Of a stretch of DNA of 64,000 nt, positions 18,241-28,727 are shown piece after piece (position 1 is the stretch's first letter; each line of letters starts with the position of its first letter). The notes under the pieces were generated by a model. The model searched no databases. It saw only the letters and a list, made by a program, of their open reading frames with translations, and was not told the origin of the DNA. The position numbers and the translations under genes were made by a program. The stretch is from Psittacicella melopsittaci (GTDB lineage: Bacteria; Pseudomonadota; Gammaproteobacteria; Enterobacterales; Psittacicellaceae), in contig NZ_NRJH01000018.1 in NCBI RefSeq assembly GCF_003585925.1, positions 35,927 to 99,926 on the forward strand, given 5' to 3'.

Positions 18241-18245
18241 AGATT

Positions 18246-18266
18246 TGATCCCGTAAGATCATTTTT
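18246..18266 (+). terminator. short hairpin with T-run after prmB
   Basis: TGATC (18246-18250) and GATCA (18257-18261) pair around CCGTAA and are followed by TTTTT. With only 5 bp it may be a weak terminator of prmB. Confidence 0.5.
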
Positions 18267-18306
18267 ATCTTTAAAAATTTCCTAATAACTATATATTATT
18301 TAAAGG

Positions 18307-18338
18307 ACACAGTTGAGTTTTTTCAACTGTGTTTTTTT
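18307..18338 (+). terminator. strong terminator or attenuator 10 nt upstream of queA
   Basis: ACACAGTTGA (18307-18316) and TCAACTGTGT (18323-18332) form a perfect 10-bp stem with loop GTTTTT and a T-run at 18332-18338. It ends only 10 nt before the queA ATG. It terminates prmB mRNA, but because it almost touches queA it could also attenuate queA. Confidence 0.85.
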
Positions 18339-18348
18339 GGACAGAATT

Positions 18349-19980
18349 ATGCATTATGAAGTAAAAGATTACGACTTTAATTTACCTGATGAGTTAATTG
18401 CTCGTTTTCCTACGCCAAATCGTGAAGACTCGCGTTTACTTTATTTTAAAGGTGATTTATTAAAATCAGTTGAAGATCGTAAGTTTACCGATATAGTCGA
18501 ACTAATTCCTGCAAACTCAGTACTAGTACGTAATAATACGCGAGTTATTCCTGCTCGCTGTTATGGACGCAAGCCTTCGGGAGCAAAAATAGAAATTCTG
18601 GTAGAACGTATTACAGGAAGCCATGAATTTTTAGCTCATGTACGAGCAAACCGTAGCCCTAAACCTGGACAAATTCTTGTTATCGGCGAAGATAAAGCGG
18701 GGCAAGCACAAATTAGCCCTCAAGCTTTAGCTCAAGTAGAGCAATTAGCAGTAAAACTTAATCAAGCTCAAGAGTTAGGCAATGAATTGGCTATCAGTCA
18801 ATTTAAAAGCCAAATTCAACAACTTTTAGCTCAAACTAATACCCATGTGGTAATGTGCACTGGGCGTTCGCATAGTTTATTTTGCCTCCAAGCTCTAAAT
18901 CAAGAAACTATTCTTAACTCTTTACAAGAAATTGGGCATATGCCTCTGCCTCCTTATATGGAGCGTCAAGATCAAGAGTCAGATAATGAACGTTATCAAA
19001 CGGTATATGCAAAAATTCCAGGTGCGGTAGCTGCTCCAACTGCAGGCTTACACTTTACTGACGCTCTGATTGAGCAATTAAAAGCCAAAGGCGTAGAAAT
19101 TCTAGAAGTAACTCTGCATGTAGGAGCAGGAACTTTTATGCCAATAAAAGTTGACTCTTTACAAGAACACCAAATGCATGCCGAGTGGATTGAAATTTCT
19201 CCTGAAGTAGCAGAAAAACTTAACCTTGCCAAAATTCAAGGGAGAAAAATTGTTGCCGTAGGTACTACTTCAGTACGTTCGCTAGAAACCATGGTGCAAT
19301 ACAGCATTAATAAATACCTCGACCAACTTGGTGACCCTAGCCTTCTTGCCAAACGTGAGGCATTAATTTATCGTGATCTACTCGATAAAGTTCCGCAAGC
19401 AAAACTTAATGCTCTGATTTTAGCCGCTAATCAGCTTAAACTAAATCTGAGTCATCAAGAGCAACTTGTTTTAGCTAATCTAAGCGATTTTCTTTGCACC
19501 AAACAACTCTTTGCCAGCTTAAAACTGGGCGAGGCAAACAAGCAACACTTTTTAGCTCAAAGCTGGAAATTACTGCTTAAACTTGCCGAGCAAGCAGATA
19601 AGTTTGCTAATGCAGAACAACAAACTCTAGAGTTTATCCAAACTCTAGCTAGCGATCAAGAACAAAAGGATTATAGCTTTACTAACCATTACTTAAACAC
19701 TAAGTTAGAAATGGGAAGCCAAATTCCGCTTGTGCCTTATACAGGTAACACTGAAATTTTTATTCACCCTGGGCATAGAGTTCACTTAGTTGATTATATA
19801 GTGACAAATTTCCACTTACCTAAATCAACCTTAATTATGCTGGTTGCTGGCTTTATAGGTTTTGATTATTGTCTTAAAGCCTACCACCATGCAATTGCCC
19901 AAAAATATCGTTTTTATAGTTATGGGGACTCTTGTTTTATGCCAAATTTACGCCTCAATGATGATGTAGAGTTTTTATAA
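18349..19980 (+). CDS. queA: tRNA preQ1(34) S-adenosylmethionine ribosyltransferase-isomerase QueA, with large insertions
   Basis: QueA transfers and isomerises the ribose of S-adenosylmethionine onto preQ1 in tRNA, making epoxyqueuosine. Family blocks are clear: YDFNLPDELIARFPTPNRED, VLVRNNTRVIPARCYGRKPS, GAVAAPTAGLHFTDALI, TLHVGAGTFMPIKVD, VGTTSVRSLE, TEIFIHPGH, VTNFHLPKSTLIMLVAGF. The protein is 543 aa against about 350 in E. coli. One insertion of about 50 aa sits before IGHMPLPPY. A second of about 140 aa separates SVRSLE from TEIFIHPG; it is helical and rich in Leu, Ala, Gln and Lys. I chose the ATG at 18349 (MHYEVKDYDF); the frame opens 36 bp upstream but inside the terminator hairpin. 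tgt follows 130 bp later. Confidence 0.92.
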   Translation: MHYEVKDYDFNLPDELIARFPTPNREDSRLLYFKGDLLKSVEDRKFTDIVELIPANSVLVRNNTRVIPARCYGRKPSGAKIEILVERITGSHEFLAHVRANRSPKPGQILVIGEDKAGQAQISPQALAQVEQLAVKLNQAQELGNELAISQFKSQIQQLLAQTNTHVVMCTGRSHSLFCLQALNQETILNSLQEIGHMPLPPYMERQDQESDNERYQTVYAKIPGAVAAPTAGLHFTDALIEQLKAKGVEILEVTLHVGAGTFMPIKVDSLQEHQMHAEWIEISPEVAEKLNLAKIQGRKIVAVGTTSVRSLETMVQYSINKYLDQLGDPSLLAKREALIYRDLLDKVPQAKLNALILAANQLKLNLSHQEQLVLANLSDFLCTKQLFASLKLGEANKQHFLAQSWKLLLKLAEQADKFANAEQQTLEFIQTLASDQEQKDYSFTNHYLNTKLEMGSQIPLVPYTGNTEIFIHPGHRVHLVDYIVTNFHLPKSTLIMLVAGFIGFDYCLKAYHHAIAQKYRFYSYGDSCFMPNLRLNDDVEFL

Positions 19981-20010
19981 AATTTCTACTAAATTAAGGC
20001 TAAAAAATGG

Positions 20011-20087
20011 TATAATTTAAGTTTGTGAAAACATCACTGTAAATAATTTCTCTTAAGATAAAATTCGAGACTTTAAATAAGCTCGAA
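20011..20087 (+). promoter_or_regulatory. putative tgt promoter and leader hairpin
   Basis: A perfect TATAAT lies at 20011-20016. About 50 nt downstream, TTCGAG (20064-20069) and CTCGAA (20082-20087) can pair. The leader to the tgt start is roughly 90 nt. I could not match it to a preQ1 riboswitch consensus by eye. Confidence 0.4.
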
Positions 20088-20107
20088 GCTAATATTTTCT
20101 ACATTAA

Positions 20108-21301
<1,194 letters not shown>

Positions 21302-21334
21302 TTTTTTTTTACTACTATAACTATTGGAGTTTTC

Positions 21335-21718
21335 ATGAACTTATTTTTAGATGCTCAACAGCAACAAAGCCCTGTATTCTTAATTGTTTTAATCGTTATT
21401 ATGTTTGCTTTCATTTACTTTTTCCAATGGAGACCAAACAAAAAACGTCAAGCAGAATACAAAAAACTTTTAGAATCTTTAGAAGTTGGTAGCGAAGTAT
21501 TATTAAACGGTGGTTTATTAGGTACTATTACTAAATTACGTGTAGAAGACGACTTAGTACAAGTTGAAATTGCTAAAGGTGTAATCATTACAACTAAACG
21601 TGGTTTTGTGGTACAAGTATTACCTAACGGTACAATTGAATCTATCGTTAACGATAATAAAGCTTCTAAAAAAGCTTCTAAAGGCGAAAGCGAAGCTGTA
21701 GAAGGTGAGAAAAAATAA
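21335..21718 (+). CDS. yajC: Sec translocon accessory protein YajC
   Basis: A 127-residue single-pass membrane protein of the SecDF-YajC complex. One membrane helix (VFLIVLIVIMFAFIYFFQW, about residues 14-32) is followed by the family's RPNKKRQAEYKKLLESLEVG and a beta-rich cytoplasmic part with GGLLGTITKL. The C-terminus is Lys/Glu/Ser-rich. Gene order with tgt, secD and secF matches E. coli. Confidence 0.95.
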   Translation: MNLFLDAQQQQSPVFLIVLIVIMFAFIYFFQWRPNKKRQAEYKKLLESLEVGSEVLLNGGLLGTITKLRVEDDLVQVEIAKGVIITTKRGFVVQVLPNGTIESIVNDNKASKKASKGESEAVEGEKK

Positions 21719-21731
21719 TCATTCAGTTGTA

Positions 21732-21753
21732 GGGGTAATTTTATAATTACCCC
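21732..21753 (+). promoter_or_regulatory. 9-bp hairpin between yajC and secD
   Basis: GGGGTAATT (21732-21740) and AATTACCCC (21745-21753) pair perfectly around TTAT, 14 nt after the yajC stop and 27 nt before the secD start. Only a weak T-rich stretch follows (TTGCATTT). It may tune the ratio of YajC to SecD by partial termination or mRNA stability. Confidence 0.6.
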
Positions 21754-21780
21754 TTGCATTTAGATAAAAGGTAAGAAAAA

Positions 21781-23637
21781 GTGCAAAACCATTATCCCTT
21801 ATGGAAAAACCTTTTAATCGTTTTTACAATCATTGTCGGTTGTATCTATGCTTTACCTAACCTTTTCCCTGAAAAACCTTCCTTACAAATTGCCGGAAGT
21901 AGAGGACGTGAAATTGAGTTAGCAGCTTACAACCAGATTCAACAAAGAGTAGAGCAAGCAGGAATTACTATTTCTAAGTCTACTTTTAAAGACGGTAAGG
22001 TTAACCTGGTATTTGAAAGTGATGATGATCAACAAAAAGCAGCACAAGTATTAGACAGTTCATTAGGTGATAACTATACAACTGCTCTTAGCTATACTCC
22101 AGCTACACCAGCTTGGTTAACAACTATTGGTGCACAACCAATGAAACTAGGTCTAGACCTTCGTGGTGGTGTACGCTTTTTAATGGAAGTTGACATTAAC
22201 ACTCTTTTAGACCGTAACTACGATAGCTTAGCTAAATTTATTCGTGATCAAGCGCGTCAACAAGGCATTTCTTTAAACTCAGTTACTTACAACAGTGATA
22301 GAAAGCAAATTGAAATTGCTGCAAGTAGTACTGACGCTGTTCGTGCTTTAAATAGCTATCTGCACGGTTCTTCTGGTATGGGTACCGAAGTACAAACTCA
22401 AACCCAAGGGTTAAATGTATTCGTTACTTATACAAGCCAAAAATATGATCAAACCGTTAACTATGCGGTTGAACAATCTCTCTTAATTCTTCGTAACCGT
22501 GTTACAGAAATCGGGGTAGCTGAGCCAGTTATCCAACGTCAAGGTGACACTAATATTATCGTTGAATTACCAGGGATTCACGATGTTGCTCGTGCTAAGG
22601 AAATTATCGGGGCAACAGCAACTTTAAGTTTTAACCTCGTTAACACTAATGTAACGCAACAACAAATTGCAGCTAACCTCATCCCAGTGGATACTATGGT
22701 TGTTTCTAATGCAGCAGGACAAAAATATGCGTTATATCGTAACGATATTATCTCAGGGCAAAATATTACAGACGCTTCAGCAGGTCGTGCCGAAAATGGT
22801 GGTCCGCAAGTAAGTATTCGTCTTGACTCAGAAGGGGCAAGATTAATCTCTGAAGCAACTAAAACTGCCATTGGTCGTCCTATGGCAACCGTTTACTCTG
22901 AGTATAAAGATACTGGGCGTCGTGATGCCGAAGGTAAACCTATTCTCCGTAAAGTGGATGAAGTAGCAAACGTAGCAACAATTCAAGCACGTCTTGGAGC
23001 TAGCTTTGTGATTACAGGTCTATCTTCAATGGCTGAAGCTAACAACCTTGCCCTAGTTCTTCGTTCTGGTGCTCTTGTAGCTCCAATTCAAATTATTTCT
23101 GAAAAAGTAATAGGTCCTTCATTAGGGGCAGCAAACATTGAACAAGGTCTTTTTGCAAGTATTAGTGCTCTTATTTGTACTATTCTTATCATGACTCTTG
23201 TTTACCGCTTCTTTGGATTTATTGCTGGATTTGTACTAATTTTCAACGTTGTTTTACTAATAGCAGCCTTATCAATACTCCCAGGTACAACTCTAACCAT
23301 GCCTGGTATAGCAGGTATAGTACTAACCATTGGTATGTCCATCGACGCCAACGTACTTATCTACTCGCGGATTATTGATGAGCTCCGGATTGGACGCTCA
23401 CCACAAGCAGCTATGGCCGAAGGTTACCGAGGCGCTTGGACATCAATTTTTGATGCTAACATTACCTCGATCCTTACAGCGTTAATCCTCTTTGTCTTTG
23501 GTACAGGTCCAATTAAAGGATTTGCTATTACTTTAGCTCTAGGGGTATTAATCTCAATGTTTACAGCTATAGTTGCAAGTAGAATGATCTTCAACATGGT
23601 TTATGGTTCGCGCAAAGCAACCAAACTTCATATTTAG
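21781..23637 (+). CDS. secD: protein translocase subunit SecD
   Basis: SecD with SecF uses the proton-motive force to complete protein export through SecYEG. The 618 aa match E. coli (615). One N-terminal membrane helix (NLLIVFTIIVGCIYALPNLF) is followed by LGLDLRGGVRFLMEVD and a large periplasmic region with the P1 head (IVELPGIHDVARAKEIIGAT). The C-terminal RND-like block holds the other five helices, including TMPGIAGIVLTIGMSIDANVL, where the conserved Asp acts in proton transfer. The start codon is GTG at 21781, with AAGG upstream. Confidence 0.97.
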   Translation: MQNHYPLWKNLLIVFTIIVGCIYALPNLFPEKPSLQIAGSRGREIELAAYNQIQQRVEQAGITISKSTFKDGKVNLVFESDDDQQKAAQVLDSSLGDNYTTALSYTPATPAWLTTIGAQPMKLGLDLRGGVRFLMEVDINTLLDRNYDSLAKFIRDQARQQGISLNSVTYNSDRKQIEIAASSTDAVRALNSYLHGSSGMGTEVQTQTQGLNVFVTYTSQKYDQTVNYAVEQSLLILRNRVTEIGVAEPVIQRQGDTNIIVELPGIHDVARAKEIIGATATLSFNLVNTNVTQQQIAANLIPVDTMVVSNAAGQKYALYRNDIISGQNITDASAGRAENGGPQVSIRLDSEGARLISEATKTAIGRPMATVYSEYKDTGRRDAEGKPILRKVDEVANVATIQARLGASFVITGLSSMAEANNLALVLRSGALVAPIQIISEKVIGPSLGAANIEQGLFASISALICTILIMTLVYRFFGFIAGFVLIFNVVLLIAALSILPGTTLTMPGIAGIVLTIGMSIDANVLIYSRIIDELRIGRSPQAAMAEGYRGAWTSIFDANITSILTALILFVFGTGPIKGFAITLALGVLISMFTAIVASRMIFNMVYGSRKATKLHI

Positions 23638-23653
23638 GAGAGGGTGAACCATA

Positions 23654-24667
23654 ATGAGCAAACATGTAGAAAATTATACACGTGGAGTAGATACTCCGTA
23701 TCCGAACAGATTTAGTAAAAAAGCTTATGTTACAGAAAACGGCGTAGTTTTAGCTCGTCCTATTATCCACTTTTTAAAAGAACGTAAATACTGCTATATT
23801 TTCTCAGCAGTTCTAATGATCGCTTGTATTATTTCGTTCTTTGTTCGTGGTCTAAACCTAGGTCTAGACTATACAGGTGGTACTGTAGCAGAAGTTTCTT
23901 ATTCTAGAGCTGTAACTGGTCCAGATATTAATGCTATTTTAAGTGAAACCTATCCAGGTATTGAAGTAACATCTACTGGGGCAAGAGAAACAACTATCCG
24001 TATTCCTGCAAAACTTGTAACTAGTACAACTACACAAGAGTTAGAAAAACTATTACAAGAAAAAGTAGACCCAGAAGCTCGCATTACTTCAGCTGAGTTC
24101 GTTGGTCCTAAAGCAGGTTCTGACTTAATCTACGCTTCGGTAATGTCCATGTTATGTACAATCATCATGATGCTCTTGTACATTTCCTTCCGTTTCCAAT
24201 GGCGTTTATCTCTAGGAGCGGTAGCTTCACTTGTCCACGACGTTATTGCCGTAATAGGTATTTTCTCAATGTTCCAAATTGACATTGACTTAAACTTTGT
24301 GGCAGCTATTCTTTCGGTAGTAGGTTATTCAATTAACGATACCATCGTTGTATATGACCGTATGAGGGAAAATATCCGTAAAATGCACCGTATTTCGGTA
24401 CAAGAGTGTATTGATATTTCCTTAACCGAAACCTTAAACCGTACAATTATGACCTCAGTAACTACTTTAGTTTCTGTAGTTATTCTTTTATTCTTTGGTG
24501 GTAGCTCACTATACATCTTCTCACTCTGTTTAACTATCGGTATTATTATCGGTACCTACTCATCAGTATTCGTAGCGGTTGCTATTTCTTATGATGTAGG
24601 TCTAACTAAAGAAGATATGTTAGTACGTCAAGTGAATAAAGACGGTCTTGAAGAATACGAAAGATAA
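23654..24667 (+). CDS. secF: protein translocase subunit SecF
   Basis: A 337-residue partner of SecD, 16 nt downstream of it. It has an N-terminal helix (YIFSAVLMIACIISFFVRGL), the family motif GLNLGLDYTGGTVAEV and then five helices. The proton-path motif AAILSVVGYSINDTIVVYDR and ETLNRTIMTSVTTLVSVVIL are intact. It ends at a strong terminator shared with tex. Confidence 0.97.
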   Translation: MSKHVENYTRGVDTPYPNRFSKKAYVTENGVVLARPIIHFLKERKYCYIFSAVLMIACIISFFVRGLNLGLDYTGGTVAEVSYSRAVTGPDINAILSETYPGIEVTSTGARETTIRIPAKLVTSTTTQELEKLLQEKVDPEARITSAEFVGPKAGSDLIYASVMSMLCTIIMMLLYISFRFQWRLSLGAVASLVHDVIAVIGIFSMFQIDIDLNFVAAILSVVGYSINDTIVVYDRMRENIRKMHRISVQECIDISLTETLNRTIMTSVTTLVSVVILLFFGGSSLYIFSLCLTIGIIIGTYSSVFVAVAISYDVGLTKEDMLVRQVNKDGLEEYER

Positions 24668-24709
24668 AAAAAAAGGAGTTCAGATTCAAATCTGAACTCT
24701 CTTTTTTTG
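24667..24709. terminator. bidirectional terminator between secF and tex
   Basis: GAGTTCAGAT (24675-24684) and ATCTGAACTC (24689-24698) pair around TCAA. Runs of A on the left and T on the right serve both converging genes. Confidence 0.93.
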
Positions 24710-24710
24710 T

Positions 24711-27194
24711 TTAATATTTTTTAAATTTATTTGCTAAAGCTTGGAGTTTATTAAATGCTGAGTTTTTATTCTCTGCTTTTTTCCCTTTAGCTTTGCTTCT
24801 TGCTTGAGGAGCTTGAGCCTTGCCTTTCTGAGCTTGAGCTTTGCCCCTAGGAGCTTGACGTAAACTACGGCTATATACACGAGTTAAGCTCGGATCTACG
24901 GCAATGCCTGCTTCTTTGGCAAGTTCAACATAAGCTTTTTGTTCTTGTGCCACTTCTTGTAAGCGTTTTGCTTCTTCGGCATCACGTACTTTAGAAACTC
25001 GCTCTTTTGGAGCTACTTTAGTTTGCCCTTCAAAAAGCATGGTTAACTCAATACGATTACGTGGAACATCCACCTCGTAAACTTGTACCTGAATTTGCTC
25101 ACCTGATTTTAAGAAGCTATAAGGGTCAGAAATGAACTTAGCACTCATGCGAGAAATATGCACTAACCCATCTGTATGCACACCAATATCAACAAAGGCA
25201 CCAAAGTCAGTCACATTAGTTACTAAACCATTCATTAGCATGCCAACTTCAAGTTGTTTAATGCTATCTATACCTTCTTTATATTTAATTGGCTCATATA
25301 CCCCACGTGGATCACGTCCAGGTTTTTCTAACTCTTTAATAATATCTTGAATGGTCGGTAAACCAAACTTTTTGGTTACATACTTAGCAGGTTCAATTTG
25401 AGCTAAGTATTCTTTGTTGCCTACCAGATGCGCTACATCTATGCCGAGGTCCGCAGCCATAGCTTCAACTACCCCGTAAGCTTCAGGGTGCACTGCCGAG
25501 TTATCTAAAACATTAGTATCTTGACCTACTACGCGTAAAAAGCCCGCACATTGCTCAAAAGCTTTTGGTCCTAAACGTGTTACTTTTAATAACTCATTAC
25601 GAGACTTAAATAAGCCATTTTCATCACGGTATTTAACAATATTACCTGCAGTAATCTTATTAAGCCCTGAGATTTTACGTAGTAAGTACTCAGAAGCTGT
25701 GTTTAGGTTAACCCCAACATAGTTTACACAGTCTTCAATCGTTGCTTCTAATTGATTAGTTAGCTCTTTACTATTAAGGTCATGTTGATATTGACCTACG
25801 CCAATTGATTTAGGATCAATTTTAACTAACTCAGCTAAAGGATCAAGAGCACGACGAGCTATAGATACAGCTCCACGAATACTAACATCTAGATCAGGGA
25901 ATTCACTAATTGCTAATTCCGAAGCCGAGTAAACAGAAGCACCAGCTTCATTTACTACTAAAGTATGCACATTTTTAATTTGGTGCTCTTTAAAAGTTTT
26001 TTCTACAAACTCTAAGGTTTCACGGCAAGCAGTACCATTACCTACAACTACTAAAGTTACTTGGTGTTTTGCAACTTGCTCGAGAAGATTACGCGTTGCT
26101 AGAGCTTTATTTTCAATTAAATGTAATACCCCGTGGTCAAGGAGTTTACTTTGAGCATCTATGGTGGCAAATTTAACCCCTGTTCTAATCCCTGGGTCTA
26201 AACCAAGAATATTTTGTGCCTTAACTGGAGATTTAAGCAGTAACGACTTGAGGTTATGAGCAAAAGAGTTATAAGCATCTGGCTCAGCTAACTCGTGACG
26301 AGCATTAAGTAATTCTGTTTCAAGAATTGAACTTAATTTTACTTTCCAAGTCCAGCTTAAAGCCTGACGACGCCATGAGTTTAAAGGCGTATTAGGTACT
26401 AGATCAATACCTAGATCCTTAGTAGCATGACGTTCGATAATTTGGTCAACTGGATTAACAGGAATATTTGCAGGATTAGGATTTAAATGGAGAATTAAAA
26501 CCCCTTCAGCTCTGCCTCGCCATAAAGCAAGAAAACGGTGACTCTTAATATCACAAAGGGTTTCACTATAGTTAAAGTAATCCTTGAATTTATCACCTTC
26601 TTTTTCTTTACCTTCAACTACTCTAGCTTCAATAGTTGCTACTGCATTAAGGTAAGATTTTAATTCGGCTAAAAGCTCTGGCTTGTCCGCAAAATTATCA
26701 ACGAGGATTAAAAGAGCTCCGTCTAATGCCGCTTTGGTCGTATTATACTCTTCATTTAAATAAGGAGCACAAGCCTGGTCTAGGTCTAGATTTACATCTT
26801 TACTTTCCCACAGCTCTAAAGCTAAAGGCTCAAGACCTGCTTCACGGGCTTTAGTTGCTTTACTTTTACGTTTAGGACGATAAGGAATATATAAATACTC
26901 TAAATCTGCTTTCACTAAACAAGCATTAATTTGCTCTTCAAGTTCAGGGGTTAATTTACCTTGTTCACTAATTGAAGATAAAATACTTTTCTTTCTCTCT
27001 TCTAGCTCGGTTAAGTAGTTATAACGAACCTGAAACTCACGTAATTGTTCGTCCGTAAGTCCGTCAGTTTCTTCTTTACGATAACGAGCAATAAAAGGAA
27101 TAGTTGCCCCTTCATTTAAAAGTTTTATAGCAGCTTCTATTTGATGAGGGTTTACCTCTAATTCTAGAGCTATACGATTTTCAATACTCAGCAT
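24711..27194 (-). CDS. tex: Tex-family RNA-binding transcription accessory protein
   Basis: Tex/YhgF is a cytoplasmic nucleic-acid-binding protein linked to transcription and toxin-gene expression. Domains in order: N-terminal helical Tex domain (IPFIARYRKEETDGLTDEQL); the YqgF/RNase H-like domain (ILGLDPGIRTGVKFATID); the helix-hairpin-helix region (YVGVNLNTASEYLLRKISGL, later KVTRLGPKAFEQCAGFLRVV); and an S1 domain (LMNGLVTNVTDFGAFVDIGV). A Lys/Ala/Gln-rich basic tail of about 60 residues ends it. Length 827 aa against 773 in E. coli, the excess mostly in the tail. The gene lies 123 bp downstream of nfuA on the same strand. Confidence 0.95.
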   Translation of the reverse strand: MLSIENRIALELEVNPHQIEAAIKLLNEGATIPFIARYRKEETDGLTDEQLREFQVRYNYLTELEERKKSILSSISEQGKLTPELEEQINACLVKADLEYLYIPYRPKRKSKATKAREAGLEPLALELWESKDVNLDLDQACAPYLNEEYNTTKAALDGALLILVDNFADKPELLAELKSYLNAVATIEARVVEGKEKEGDKFKDYFNYSETLCDIKSHRFLALWRGRAEGVLILHLNPNPANIPVNPVDQIIERHATKDLGIDLVPNTPLNSWRRQALSWTWKVKLSSILETELLNARHELAEPDAYNSFAHNLKSLLLKSPVKAQNILGLDPGIRTGVKFATIDAQSKLLDHGVLHLIENKALATRNLLEQVAKHQVTLVVVGNGTACRETLEFVEKTFKEHQIKNVHTLVVNEAGASVYSASELAISEFPDLDVSIRGAVSIARRALDPLAELVKIDPKSIGVGQYQHDLNSKELTNQLEATIEDCVNYVGVNLNTASEYLLRKISGLNKITAGNIVKYRDENGLFKSRNELLKVTRLGPKAFEQCAGFLRVVGQDTNVLDNSAVHPEAYGVVEAMAADLGIDVAHLVGNKEYLAQIEPAKYVTKKFGLPTIQDIIKELEKPGRDPRGVYEPIKYKEGIDSIKQLEVGMLMNGLVTNVTDFGAFVDIGVHTDGLVHISRMSAKFISDPYSFLKSGEQIQVQVYEVDVPRNRIELTMLFEGQTKVAPKERVSKVRDAEEAKRLQEVAQEQKAYVELAKEAGIAVDPSLTRVYSRSLRQAPRGKAQAQKGKAQAPQARSKAKGKKAENKNSAFNKLQALANKFKKY

Positions 27195-27227
27195 AGACTA
27201 CACAGTTTCACTTTTTGAACAAAAGAA

Positions 27228-27311
27228 AGAATTACTCTTTTGCTGTGTAAAAGAATAATTCTCTCTTGGGTTAGTTACCACAGTACTTAAGTACTGGCGA
27301 GACGACGTCTC
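27228..27311. repeat. three inverted repeats between nfuA and tex
   Basis: The 123-bp gap holds three separate palindromic elements: a 14-bp stem with one imperfect pair (27228-27241 with 27249-27262, loop GCTGTGT), a perfect 16-bp palindrome CAGTACTTAAGTACTG (27281-27296), and GAGAC/GTCTC (27299-27311). None is followed by a clear T-run on the minus strand, so this is not a simple terminator. Confidence 0.6.
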
Positions 27312-27317
27312 TAAATA

Positions 27318-27923
27318 TTATTTATAGTAAGAGTGATCACCAGTTTGGTGTTCGGTTACATCTCTTACCCCTTTGATTTCATCAGGGAATTGTTCGAGAA
27401 GTTGACCTTCAATACCTTGTTTTAAAGTAACATCAACCATTGAGCAACCATTACAACCACCGCCAAACTGAATTACGCAGATGCCGTCTTTAATTTCAAT
27501 TAAAGTAATACGACCACCGTGATTACGTAATTGCGGATTAATAATCGTTTCAATGTAGTAGTCTACACGGTCGATTAATGGAGCATCATCTTCTGGACGC
27601 TTCATTTTTGCATTAGGTGCTTTAATTGTTAATTGTGACTCTAAACCTTCGGTAACAAAGTCAATTTCAGCTTCGTTTAAAAAAGGCCATGAAATAGGGT
27701 CAACGTATACTTTAAAAGCATCATAATCAATTACGTGATCTACTTCTTCAATATTATCTGGAGGGCAAAAAGAAACTCCACATTCGGCATTATATGAACC
27801 AGGGTGAACCACAAAAATACGAATTCCAGTACCTGGTTCGTGACTTTCTAAAAGACCTGCAAATTGGTTTACCGCAGGTTTTGTAATTAAAATATATGAA
27901 TTATCCATAAGTTTTATCGGCAA
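27318..27923 (-). CDS. nfuA: Fe/S biogenesis protein NfuA
   Basis: NfuA carries 4Fe-4S clusters to target enzymes, especially under oxidative stress or iron shortage. The N-terminal half is a degenerate A-type domain ([20 protein letters not shown], with [10 protein letters not shown]). The C-terminal Nfu domain holds the cluster-binding CxxC in [20 protein letters not shown]. The 201 aa match the family (191 in E. coli). It stands upstream of tex on the same strand with structured DNA between them. Confidence 0.96.
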   Translation of the reverse strand: MPIKLMDNSYILITKPAVNQFAGLLESHEPGTGIRIFVVHPGSYNAECGVSFCPPDNIEEVDHVIDYDAFKVYVDPISWPFLNEAEIDFVTEGLESQLTIKAPNAKMKRPEDDAPLIDRVDYYIETIINPQLRNHGGRITLIEIKDGICVIQFGGGCNGCSMVDVTLKQGIEGQLLEQFPDEIKGVRDVTEHQTGDHSYYK

Positions 27924-28069
27924 AAATGTAATAAAAAAACTATGCCAACTTAGAAGCCTAGTTTAAGTCAGCGGTCTTTATTTTACCACAAATAACCCCT
28001 TCTTACACAAAACTTCAAATAATTTATATTATAATAAAAGATTATTAGAGACAAATAATAAGGATTCAC

Positions 28070-28684
28070 ATGCAAGGAAGATCTTATTCTGTATTTACTT
28101 ACATTTTTTACGGTTTTCTAATGATTTTCTTAGGAAAAGTATACCACAGTGAGAAGTATGAAAAACTGTTTATCTTCCGCTTTAACTATAGTAGGATGTT
28201 AAATATGTGGAAGATAGGCATAATTATTATCCTTGTCCTTAATTTACTTTACTATTACCGTTTTGGTTATGTTAGCCAAAATATTCTTATTGTTTATAGT
28301 ATCTTTTTTATTTTACTCACCAGTTTATGCCTCTATTCTATTGGTCTCTATGCTCTTTTTCCTATTAAACAAGAACAATCAATTTTATATTACACTTTAC
28401 TCGATTTAGTTGGAGCAGAAAGAGAAGATCCTAATATAGGTTTAAATATGACTTATTATGGTTTGGCTGTACTTTTAAATCGTTTTAATAAATTACCAGC
28501 GGTTAAACATGCCGAAGTATATAAAATGATTAAACAGCTTTCTCAAGCCGAAGATGAGTTTTCGGGAAATCAGGCTAAAGATAAAGAAGATAAAGAACAA
28601 GAGAAACTAAAGAAAAAGTTAGAAAAGCAAGCCCAAGAAGAATTTAAAAAGTCAACGCAAGAGCAAGATAAAGACAAGAAATAA
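28070..28684 (+). CDS. uncharacterised membrane protein with charged C-terminal tail
   Basis: I do not recognise this 204-residue protein. Hydrophobic segments lie near residues 8-24 (FTYIFYGFLMIFLGKVY), 46-64 (MWKIGIIIILVLNLLYYYRF) and 70-101 (QNILIVYSIFFILLTSLCLY onward). A soluble helical part follows (residues 105-160), then a Lys/Glu/Gln coiled tail of about 40 residues ending EQDKDKK. An AAGG Shine-Dalgarno precedes the ATG and a TATAAT-like box lies near 28028. The structured leader of the dedA gene starts about 45 bp downstream. A link to DedA is possible from position only. Confidence 0.65.
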   Translation: MQGRSYSVFTYIFYGFLMIFLGKVYHSEKYEKLFIFRFNYSRMLNMWKIGIIIILVLNLLYYYRFGYVSQNILIVYSIFFILLTSLCLYSIGLYALFPIKQEQSILYYTLLDLVGAEREDPNIGLNMTYYGLAVLLNRFNKLPAVKHAEVYKMIKQLSQAEDEFSGNQAKDKEDKEQEKLKKKLEKQAQEEFKKSTQEQDKDKK

Positions 28685-28717
28685 GAAATCTCTTTAGATT
28701 TATAAAGATTAATAGTG

Positions 28718-28723
28718 TATAAT
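28718..28723 (+). promoter_or_regulatory. putative -10 box of the dedA transcript
   Basis: A perfect TATAAT at 28718-28723, with a weak TTTAGA about 19 nt upstream. It would start transcription near 28730, at the beginning of the structured leader. Confidence 0.45.
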
Positions 28724-28727
28724 AGAG

